A stretch of DNA of 64,000 nt from Vespa crabro (Eukaryota > Arthropoda > Insecta > Hymenoptera > Vespidae), in NCBI RefSeq assembly GCF_910589235.1, contig NW_025813595.1:3968001-4032000 (forward strand), read 5' to 3'. Of the stretch, positions 53,966 through 64,000 are shown in pieces; positions within the stretch are counted from its first letter, which is position 1; every line of letters starts with the position of its first letter. Both the position numbers and the translations under genes were made by a program. The notes below the pieces were generated by a model. The model was given only the letters and a program-made list of their open reading frames with translations. It searched no databases and was not told the origin of the DNA.

Positions 53966-54739
53966 ACGAATATAATATTAATAATAATAACTATAAAAAC
54001 GATAATAACCATAATATCGAAAATAACGATGATAGATATAATAAAACTAAAAATAATAATATTAACGAAAGTAGTGATAATAACGGTAAGAACGATATAA
54101 ATAGTAGTAAAATTAAACGTAATAACGATAATAAGGATAATAACATTAAAGTAAATAACGATAATAAAGACAATAATATTAATAATAATAGCGATAATAA
54201 TGATAATAACGATAATAATTATATCGAAAATAACGACAATAATAATAATAATAATAACGTTGATAACGATAATAACGATAATAACGATAATAGCGATATG
54301 AATTATAATAATTATAACAAAAATAACGTCAACAACGATAATTATGATAATAATATTAATAAAAATTTCGATAATAATGATTATAACGATAATAACTATA
54401 AAAACGACAATAATATTGATAATAATAAAGAAAATAATAATAAGGTCGATGACGATAATAGCGATAATAGTTGGAGTAGTAATATCAATACTAACAATAG
54501 TAATGATAAAAAAGATAATAACGATAATTATATTTACGATTATAATGGGAATAGTAATAATAATAATAACGATAATAAAGCTAATAACTATAATAACAAT
54601 AATGACGATAGTAACGATTATAATAATAACGATAATAACGTTATTTACGATATTAATTCTAATAATAATAAAGATAAAAACGATATTAACGATAATAACG
54701 ATAATAATAATAATGATAATAACGACAAAGTATAATAAT
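53966..54739 (+). repeat. Array with block R copy 2 (54065-54275)
   Basis: 54065-54275 (GGTAAGAACGATATAAATAG, AATTAAACGTAATAACG, ATAACATTAAAGTAAATAAC, ACGTTGATAACG) matches 25680-25890. This stretch accounts for part of the extra length of copy 2 relative to 2560-2650. The 444-codon minus-strand frame ending here is Ile/Val repeat translation. Confidence 0.78.
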
Positions 54740-56600
54740 AAAATATCAATAGTAACAATAATAACGATAATGACGATAAAATCGATAATAATAATAACGA
54801 TAGTGACGATGATAATAATAACGATCATAAAGTTTATAATGATAATAAAAAGAATAATAATTATAGTAGTAGATGAAATAATAACGATAATAAGGGGAAT
54901 AAAAACGACAATAATAACGATATTAACGAAAATAGTTATAACAATAGTAACGAAATCAACGATAATTACATTAATAATAATAATAATAATATCGGAACTA
55001 AGTATAATAACGGTGACAAATATAGCATTAATAACAATTATAACTATAATAATGATAATTACGATAATAACGATAATAATAATAGTTATAATAACATTAT
55101 AACAATATTAACGATAACAACGATAATAATGATACCTATAATAGCGATAATAAAGACAACAACAAAAACAATAATAATATCGATAATATCTATAATAATG
55201 AAAATAACAATAATGACGATAATAACGTTAATAATAAATAAGATAATAACGATAATATCGATAATAATAATAATAATAATAACAGTAATAACGATAATAG
55301 CGATAATAAAAACAATAATAATAATAATAATAATATCGATACTAAAGATAATGACGCCAATAATAATAATAATAATAATAATAATAGTAATAATAATAAT
55401 AATAATAATAATATTAATAATAAAAACGATAATGACGATAATAATAATAGTAATAATATCAGTAATAACAACAAAAACTATAATAAATATAATAACGATA
55501 ATAATAATAATAATATCGACAAAAATAATAATAGTAAATATAATAACTATATGGTATTAACGATAAAGAAGATAATTGTAGTAATAGTATTAACGACAAT
55601 AACGATAATAACGATAATAATAATAACAATATTAATGATAATAACAATTATAATAATATTAATAATAACGAAATTAACGATAATGACGATAATAATAATA
55701 ATATTAACAACGATTATAAGGATAAAAACGATAACATCGAGAATAATAAAAACAATAATATCGATAATAGCTATAATAACGATAATAACATTATTAATAG
55801 AAATAAGAATAAAGATAATATCGATAATATGTGTAATAATCATAAAGCTTATAACGATAAAAACGAAAATAACGAACAAAAGAATAACAAATGTAACGAT
55901 AATAAGGAAAATAACGATAATGACGATAATAACGACAATAATATTAATAATAATAACAATTGCAATAATAAGGCTAATAACTATAATAATGAGAACAATA
56001 ATAACGACCAAAACGTTAATAACGATAATAATAATAGCAATTATAGGGATAACATCGATAATGACAATCATCGTAATAATAACGATAATAGTGGTAATAA
56101 CTATGATAACGATAATAATAATAGCAATAATAACAATAATACCGATATTAATAATAAAAAGCATAATAAAGTTAGTAACGATTATATTAATAGTAATAAT
56201 AATGTTAATAACGTTAATAATGATAATGACGATTATTTCGATTATAATAATAACAATAAAATCGATATTAAGGATATTAATTATAACAATAATTAGATTA
56301 ATTACGATAATAACGACAATAGTAATAATAATAATAACCATAATAATGATAATAACGAAATATAACGATTATAATAATAACAGTAATAACGATAATAAAG
56401 ATTTTTACGATAATATTAATAACGATAATAACGATAATAACTTTAATAATAATAATAATATCAAAGGTTATAACGATATTAATAAAATAACGATAATCAT
56501 GATAATAACGATACTAATAATAATAATAATATCATTAATAACGATAATAACGATTATAATGATAATAACTATAATAACGTTATTATCAATAAGAGTAATA
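54740..56600 (+). repeat. Higher-order block E, copy 2
   Basis: GATAGTGACGATGATAATAA at 54799 and CATAAAGTTTATAATGATAA match 2701-2750. Near 55980 AATGAGAACAATAATAACGA with CCAAAACGTTAAT matches 3107. The landmark TATGGTATTAACGATAA sits at 55550, which copy 1 lacks. About 900 bp longer than copy 1. Confidence 0.8.
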
Positions 56601-58334
56601 GTAATAATAGAGATATAGTAATAATAATGTTAATAACGTTATTAACGATAATAACGATAATAACTATATTAAAAAAAATAATAATATACTATAACAAAGA
56701 TAACATCAACAGTAATAATAGAAAACTAAGGAAAATATGGATAATAATGATAAAAGCTTCAGTAAAAATAATAATATTTTCGATAATGACTATAATGACA
56801 ATAATAATATTAACGATTTTATCGATAATAATATTAATAATACTAGTAGTAATAATTATAATAACGGTGATAACTATATTTATGTAAACAATAATAACGA
56901 TAGTACCGTTAATGTCAATTATTGTAGTAATAATAATATCAATAAAAACGATAATAACAATAATAATAATAATAATAATGACGATATTAACGATAATAAC
57001 GATTATAGTAACAACGATTTTATCGACAATATTAATAATAATAATAACGATAATAACGATTATGACGATAAAAATAGTATTGATAATAACGTCAATAGAA
57101 ATAATAATAATAATAACTATAAATCGCTATTATCGATAATAACTATAATAACGATAATTACGATAATAACGATTATAATAATAAGGATAATAACGATTTT
57201 AGTGATAATATTAATAACGATAGTAAAGATATATATAATAATAATTATAATAAAAATAAAGATAACAACGATAGTAACAATAATAACGATAATAATAATA
57301 ACAATATTAATAATAATATCGAAAATTAAAATAATAATAATACAAATAATAACTATAACATCGATAATAACGATAATAATAATAACGATAATTACGGTAA
57401 GAATAATATTAAAATATCGATAGTAACAATAATAACGACAAGGACGACAATAACGACAATAATAATAACGATAATGACGATGATAATAATAACGATCATA
57501 TCGTTAATAACGATAATAATAATAATAATAATAGCAATAATAACGATATTAACGATAATAACGATAATAATAAAAAATACATTAAAAACGATATTAAAGA
57601 AAATAGTAAATACAATAGTAACGAAAACAACGATAACAACATTAATAATAATAATAATAATATCGAAAGTAATAAAATAATGATGACAACTAGAATATTA
57701 ATAACAATAATAACGATAATAAAGATAATAACTATAGTAATAATACTAATAATAACGATAATAACGATATTAATGGCAATATGGATAATAACAGTAATAT
57801 TAATAGTCATATTAAAGATAGTAACGATAATAACGTTACTAACGATAATAGCGATACTAATATTAACAATATTAAAGATAATATCGTTAATAATTGTAAC
57901 AATATTCACGATAATATCGATAATAATAATAACAACAAAAACAATAATAATGATAATAACTATAATAATATTTATAATAGTAACGATAATAATAATAACA
58001 ACAATAACGATAATAGTGACTATGATGATAAGAAAGATAATAATATTAATAAAAATGAAAATAATAACGAAAATAACGATGATAATGATAATAATAAGAG
58101 TAATAATAACAATTTTAAGAATAGTTACTATTATAACGATTTTTACGATAATAGTAGGAGTAATAATAACACCAATAAAAATTATAACGATAATAACAAT
58201 TATAAGAAAGTTAACGATTATAATATTAACGATAATAACGATAATAACCTAAATAATAATAATAAAAATTAACATAATAACGATATTAACGATAATAAGA
58301 ATAATAAAAATAACAATAATGACGACAAAATCAA
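56601..58334 (+). repeat. Higher-order block D, copy 2
   Basis: Parallel to 3560-5487 with an offset near 53050: GGAAAATATGGATAATAATG (56731), ACTAGTAGTAATAATTATAA and GGTGATAACTATATTTATG (near 56866), with AAAGATAATATCGTTAATAA at 57874. It is slightly shorter overall (final offset 52847). Confidence 0.87.
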
Positions 58335-59225
58335 TTATAATACTTTAACGATATTAATATTTATCAAAATAACAATAATATTGATAATAACTATAATAAC
58401 GTTAATAATAGTAGCAATAATAACAATAATAACACTAATAACGATAATTGCGATAATAATAGTAATAATAATAACAATAATAACAATAATATTGTTAATA
58501 AGGTTATTACCGATGATAATGATAATTATAATATTCATAATAACTATAATAAGGATATTATCGATAATAGTAATAACGATAATAACGATCAGAATAACAT
58601 CAATGAAAACGATAAAATCGAAAATAATAATAAAAATTTTAACGATAATATCGATAATAATAATAATAATTTTAACGATAATAACCATAATAATAATAAT
58701 AATAATAATAGCTATAATAACCGTAACAAGGAAAATAACGAGGATAATAATAACGATAATAACAATAATAGTAATAATTATAATTTCGATAGTAACAATA
58801 ATAACTATAATGACGAAAATAACGATAATGATAATAACGATAATGACGATGGATATAGTAACGATAATATATTTAATAACGATAATAATAATAATAATAA
58901 TAGCGATAATGAAGATATTAACGTTAATAACGATAATAATAAAGACAATTAAAACGATAATAACAATAATTATGATAATAACAATAATTATTATAATAGA
59001 GATAGCAGTAATAACGATATTTACGAAAATAATAATAATAATAAGGATAATAACATGAATAACGATAATAACGTTAATAAAGATAATAACGACATAGATG
59101 ATAATATCGATAATTATAATAACAATATTAACGATAATAAAAATAATAATACCAACAAAACAACGATAATAACGAAATTATCGATAATAATATTATTATT
59201 TATAACAGTAATAGCAATATTAACG
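58335..59225 (+). repeat. Higher-order block B, copy 3
   Basis: TATAATACTTTAACGATATT with TATTTATCAAAA at 58336 and AAGGTTATTACCGATGATAA near 58500. It has one copy of the unit starting AAAGACAATTAAAACG (58941), where the other two B copies have two units 159 bp apart. Confidence 0.9.
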
Positions 59226-59311
59226 ATTAAACGCTTATAACAAAGAATCATAAAAAAGATAATAACGATAATATCGATAATAATAATAACAATATTAACG
59301 AGAATATCGAC

Positions 59312-59344
<33 letters not shown>

Positions 59345-60555
59345 CTTAATGACGATAATAACGCTACTAATGATAATATAAGATATAATAATAACAATAT
59401 TAAGAAGAATAACTATAATAACAACAATAACGATATTAATAATAGTACTAATAACATTAATAACAATATTGCTAATAACGATAATAACGATAATAATAAT
59501 AATGATAATAACGATAATATCGAAAAAATTATAACAATATTAACAATAATATCAATAATAATAATAACAATAATAACAAAAATAACGATAATAATGATAA
59601 TTACGATAATAATTATAAAAATAGTAATGATAACAACGAAGATATCGATAATAACGATAATAATAATAATATTAACGGTAATAACGATAATTACAATAAT
59701 AACGATATAGATAAAAATAATAATATACATAATTCAAAAAATAATCATAACTACATTAACGATAATAACGATAATATTGATAATAATAATAATAAAGAAA
59801 ATAACTCAATTAACGATAATAGCTATAATAATAATAACAATAACATCGATAATAACAATATTAATAATAACAATAATAAAATCGATAATAAGGATAATAA
59901 AAATAAGAACGATAATAGCAATAACAATAACAACAATAATAACGATAATTACGATAATAATGTTTATAATAATAAAGGTAGTAATAATTATAATATTCAT
60001 AATAATTATAATATCGATAATAACGAACGTAACAGTAATAATAGTAATATTAAGAGCGATAATAACGATAATAACGATAATAACGATAATATTGATAATA
60101 ACGATAACAATAATAAGAATAATAACGATAATAATAATATTAACAAAAATGAGGATAATATAAGTAAAAAAAACAGTAGTGACGATAACAATATTAATAA
60201 TAATAATATTAGCAATAACAACGATAACAACGATGTTATTTATAATAATAATAGCAATAATATCGATAAAATCGATAATAATAACAATAATAAATTTAAT
60301 AACGATGATAACGATAATAACGATAATAACGATAGTAATAATAGTAATAATAACTATGATAACAAAAATAACGATAATAACAATAATAACGAAAGTAATA
60401 ATAACGATTACAACGATTATATCAATAATGATAATTACTATATTAACAAATACATCGATAATAGTAATAATAATAATGACAATAATATCGATAATAACGA
60501 TCATAACGTATATAATAATAATAATAATAATAACGGTAACAATAATAATAATAAT
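59226..60555 (+). repeat. Array; start matches 27.6 kb, rest unassigned
   Basis: 59245-59425 (GAATCATAAAAAAGATAA, ATTAACGAGAATATCGACAA, AATAACCTTAATGACG) matches 27605-27790. After that no partner was recognised. TATTAACGATTAAACGCTTA near 59217 and TAAGTAAAAAAAACAGTAG near 60161 deviate. Confidence 0.73.
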
Positions 60556-60788
60556 AACGATAATTACAATAATAACAATAATAATAATAGCAATATTATC
60601 GTTAATCATGATAATAAAGTTAATAACAATAATAACGAAAATAACAATGAAAATAGTTGTAATAATAAAGATATTAAAGATAGTAACGCTATGAACGATA
60701 ATAATAATAACAATAATTACAACAAAACCATATTAACGATAATAACAATAATAATAAATATAATAACGACATTAATAATAATAATAAT
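60556..60788 (+). repeat. Block N, copy 2
   Basis: Near-identical to 47501-47733 at offset 13055. Visible differences are ATTACAAT for ATTGCAAT, AACAATAAT for AACTGTAAT, GTTGTAAT for GTTTTAAT and AACGAT for AATGAT. Confidence 0.93.
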
Positions 60789-61199
60789 AACGATAATAAC
60801 GATAATATCGATAATAGTTATGACGAAAATAACGACAATAAGGATAAATACGATAACATCGAAAATAATAATAGCAATAATATCGATAATATCAATAATA
60901 ACGATAATAATAATAATAATAATAACAAGGATAATAACGATAATTTCGATAATATTGATTATAACAATAATGGTAAATATAATAATAAAGATAATAATGA
61001 TAATAACGATATTAATAATAATAATAACATCTAAGAACAATAATAACGATAATAACAATAAAAATGATAGCGTTACAAAAAATAATATCGATTATAACGA
61101 TAATTACGATAATAATTATAACAATAATATCGATAATAACGAATAGAAATATAATAATATTAACAATAATATCGATGGCAACGATGTGTATGATAATTA
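60789..61199 (+). repeat. Unassigned degenerate array
   Basis: Regular variants. ATGATAGCGTTACAAAAAAT near 61063 and ATCGATGGCAACGATGTGTA near 61172 are deviations. No gene. Confidence 0.72.
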
Positions 61200-61760
61200 T
61201 AATAATTATATATCGATAATCAGGATTATAAGGATGAGAACGAATAAAACTATAAATAAGTAAATAACGGCAATTATAATAATAATAATAACGATAATGT
61301 CGATAATAACGGTAATGACCATACCAACGATTATAATAATAACGATAGTAACGATATTAGTAATAAATAATAATGATAATAACGATAATAACGTTAATAA
61401 CAAAAATAATAATAAGGAAATAACGATGTTAACGACAAAAACGATAACAATGACAATAGCAATAATAATAATAATAACAATCACAATAATAACGCTAATA
61501 ACTATAATAATCTGAACAATAATAACGATCATAACGTTAATAACAATAATAATAATAGCAATAATGGCGATAATAAGGACAATAAGGATATTAAAGATAA
61601 CAATAATAACATTAAATACGATAATAACGACAATAGTAATTATAATAATAACCATAATAATGATAATAATGATAATAATAGTAATAACAATAATATCGCT
61701 AATAACGCTAATGACGATAATAATAATAATGATAACGACGATGAAAATAATATTAATAAT
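61200..61760 (+). repeat. Higher-order block M, copy 2
   Basis: CAGGATTATAAGGATGAGAA, ACGAATAAAACTATAAATAA and AATAACGGCAATTATAATAA match 45060-45120. CTGAACAATAATAACGATCA near 61513 matches 45580. Confidence 0.8.
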
Positions 61761-62929
61761 AACGATAATATCGATAATAATTATAACGTAAATAACGATA
61801 ATAAAGGTAATAATAATAAATATAATAACGTTTATAACGATAATAACGATAATAACGATACTAACTATAATAACGATAATAATAATAATAATAATAAGGA
61901 TATTAAAAATATTAACGATAACAACTACAATAACAATTATATTAATAACGATAATAACGATAATATCGATAATAATAATAACAATATTGAGAACAATAAT
62001 AATAATAATAATAAAGATTTTGATGATAACAACGATAATAATAATAATAATAATAGTAACGATAATAACGATATCGACGATAATAACGATAATAGAGATA
62101 TTAACGATAAAAATAATAACAATAATAACGATAATAACAATTATCATGATACTAACGAAAACAATATTAATAATAATAGCAATAATAACAATAATAACGA
62201 TAAAAAAATAACAATATTAACGATATTAAAGCTAATATTAATAACAATAGTAACGATAACAACGATAGTAACCCTTATAATAATAATAATAATAACGAAA
62301 ATAAAGATAATAACGAAGACAACGATAAAAATAATAACAATAATAACGATAGTAACGATAATAACGATAATAATAATAATAATAATAACGATAAAAACGA
62401 TATCAATGATTATAACGATAATAACGATAATAATTGTTGTAGTGATAAAAGTAATAATATTATAAAAGTTAAAATGTCTTTAACAATAATAAAAATAACG
62501 ATTTTAGCGATAATAATGGTAATGAAAATAATAATAATAGTAATAATAATAACGGTAATTACGTTATAATAGATAATATTAATAGTAATCATTACAAAAA
62601 TAACAATAATAACGTTAATAACGATAACAACGGTATCAATAATAACGATAATAACGACAATAAACCTAATAATGATAACAATAATAACAATAATAACGAT
62701 AAGAATGATAATAATATATACGATAAAGTCGATAATATCGATAACAATATTAACAATATTAACGATGATATCGATATTGACCAAAAATAATAATAATAAT
62801 GAAGATAATAACGGTTTATAACGGTAATAATAGTAATAACAATATCGACAATAACGATAATAACGATTATAGTAGTAATAATAATAACGATAATAAGGAT
62901 AATAATAATAATAATAATAATAATAACGA
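61761..62929 (+). repeat. Unassigned array with F-like fragments
   Basis: GGTAATTACGTTATAATAG near 62563 resembles 9510. ATACGATAAAGTCGATAATA near 62717 resembles 7773. AGTAACCCTTATAATAA near 62268 and AAAATGTCTTTAACAATAAT near 62470 deviate. No gene. Confidence 0.68.
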
Positions 62930-63110
62930 TAACAACGAAAATAAGGATAAAAATAATAATAGTAATAACGATATTAAAATTATACGATTTATATCAATAA
63001 CGATTATAACGATAATAGTAATAATAATAAGAACGATAATGAAGATAAAAAGATAAATATGATAATAACTATAATAGCGATAATAACTATTCTAATAATA
63101 ATAATAATAA
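62930..63110 (+). repeat. Block Q, partial copy 4
   Basis: AATTATACGATTTATATCAA near 62977 is a variant of the Q landmark. GAACGATAATGAAGATAAAA at 63030 with ATGATAATAACTATAATA matches 47457-47500. Confidence 0.72.
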
Positions 63111-63932
63111 GAATAATAACGATTATAACAATAAAAATAAAAAGAATAATAACGATAATAATGATAATAACGATAATAATAATAATAGTATTAATAACGA
63201 TAATATTGAATATAACGATAATAATGATAATAACGATAATAAAGATAATAACAATAATATCGATTATAACGATAATAATAATAATAGCGATAATGACGAT
63301 AATAAAAATAATAATAACGATTATAACGTTAATTACGAGAATGACAATAATATTAATAACGATAATAAAGTTAATAACGTAAATAACGATAAAAATAATA
63401 GAAATAATAATAATAATCACGATAATAAAATTAATAATAATTAAGATAATAACAATATTAACAATAACATCGATAATAACAATAATAAAAATAATAATAG
63501 TAATAGCAATAACGATAATAACGATAATAACGATAATAGAGATAGGACTAATATCGATAAAAAGATAATAAATATAATACTTCTAAGAATAATATATATA
63601 ACATACATACAAATGTTAATAACCAAATACTAATAACAATAATAACGATAATAACGTCTATAATGATCAGAACGATAATAATATTAATAATAATATAAAT
63701 AATAACGATAATAACGATAATAAATATAACGATAATATTATTAAAGATATTAGTGACAATATTAATATTATTAATAACAATAACAACGATAATAAAGATA
63801 ATAATATTAATATTAATAAAGATAATAACGATATTAACGATAATACCGATAATAACGATAATAACGATAATCATACTAACGACAATAACGATAATGATAA
63901 AGATAATAATAAGGCTAATAAAGTTAATATCT

Positions 63933-63965
<33 letters not shown>

Positions 63966-64000
63966 TTAATAATAACGATAATAACGATACTAAAGGGAAC
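63111..64000 (+). repeat. Degenerate array with a non-repeat island at 63573-63632
   Basis: Regular units except at 63573-63632, which reads ATACTTCTAAGAATAATATA, TATAACATACATACAAATG and TTAATAACCAAATACTAA. The array resumes and runs to the window edge, ending in a short (AAT) run near 63938-63964 and ACTAAAGGGAAC. No gene. Confidence 0.75.

Larger units (their letters stand above)
1..64000 (+). repeat. Degenerate 9-bp satellite array (AATAACGAT)n filling the window
   Basis: Every kilobase is dominated by tandem AATAACGAT-type units and their point variants, with AAT, AAC, GAT, ATT, ATC, AGT, AAA and TAT as the common triplets. Perfect runs of the 9-mer are short (typically two to five units), but the 3-bp phase often persists for several hundred bases to more than 1 kb. 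Phase changes occur where the length has shifted by a non-multiple of three, for example near 690. The array has no terminus inside the window, so both ends continue outside. No coding, RNA or mobile-element signature interrupts it. Function is unknown; satellite or expanded spacer DNA is the simplest reading. Confidence 0.95.

Noticed and set aside
53494..54828. 444-codon minus-strand frame, hydrophobic and superficially membrane-protein-like
   Set aside because: It is an Ile/Val repeat from ATT-ATC-GTT without charged loops or conserved residues. The same composition appears wherever that triplet phase is kept.
1..64000. Telomeric repeat tract
   Set aside because: The unit AATAACGAT is unlike common telomere units such as TTAGGG or TTTAGGG, has no G-run, and is far more degenerate than functional telomeres.
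1..64000. Polyadenylation signals (AATAAA) and TATA-like motifs as gene landmarks
   Set aside because: They arise by single substitutions from AATAAC and ATAATA throughout the array and are not paired with any credible transcript unit.
1..64000. Synthetic or sequencing-noise origin
   Set aside because: Shared rare variants in fixed order between distant blocks, an inversion with a hairpin junction and graded divergence between copies are what real duplication history leaves. Local misassembly cannot be excluded without reads.

Overview
The whole 64 kb window is one continuous, AT-rich, low-complexity array. No protein gene, rRNA, tRNA, CRISPR array, transposase or other conventional gene can be supported. 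The building block is a 9-bp unit, AATAACGAT (three triplets AAT-AAC-GAT, each usually with A in the middle). It is heavily decorated with substitutions (AAT to ATT/AGT/TAT, AAC to ATC/GAC, AACGAT to AATGAT or AACAAT). The A-rich strand is the plus strand everywhere except one clear inverted block at 21848-22557 and small foldbacks near 40.1 kb.

Long open frames exist on both strands but follow from the repeat itself. Read as AAT AAC GAT it gives Asn/Asp-rich peptides, as ATA ATA ACG Ile/Thr-rich, and on the minus strand ATT ATC GTT Ile/Val-rich. In those three frames every codon is at least two substitutions from a stop, so open frames survive without selection.

Above the 9-bp level lies a mosaic of higher-order copies, 0.2 to about 7 kb long, recognisable by shared variants. 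I name them by letter. The largest is a segmental duplication: 1 to about 6.5 kb (A, A', E, D, B) recurs in the same order from 51731 to about 59.2 kb. B and F (5.5-8.1 kb) recur at 26.3-29.75 kb. I recurs at 13.4 and 37.2 kb, K at 16.2 and 36.2 kb. L and G recur at 22.7-24.2 and 49.3-51.1 kb, with L also at 32.7 and 42.4 kb. M recurs at 45.0 and 61.2 kb. N (233 bp) at 47.5 and 60.6 kb is almost identical. Exact or near-exact local tandem duplications (18, 33, 138, 159 bp), pure (AAT)n tracts and a few non-repeat islands (12.63, 40.1, 51.67, 63.58 kb) are superimposed.

The organism cannot be named from this. A long, diverged, hierarchically duplicated, AT-rich simple-sequence array fits satellite or heterochromatic DNA of an AT-rich eukaryote best; an expanded AT-rich organellar spacer is an alternative. 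Block boundaries marked 'about' were aligned by eye and may be off by tens of bases.
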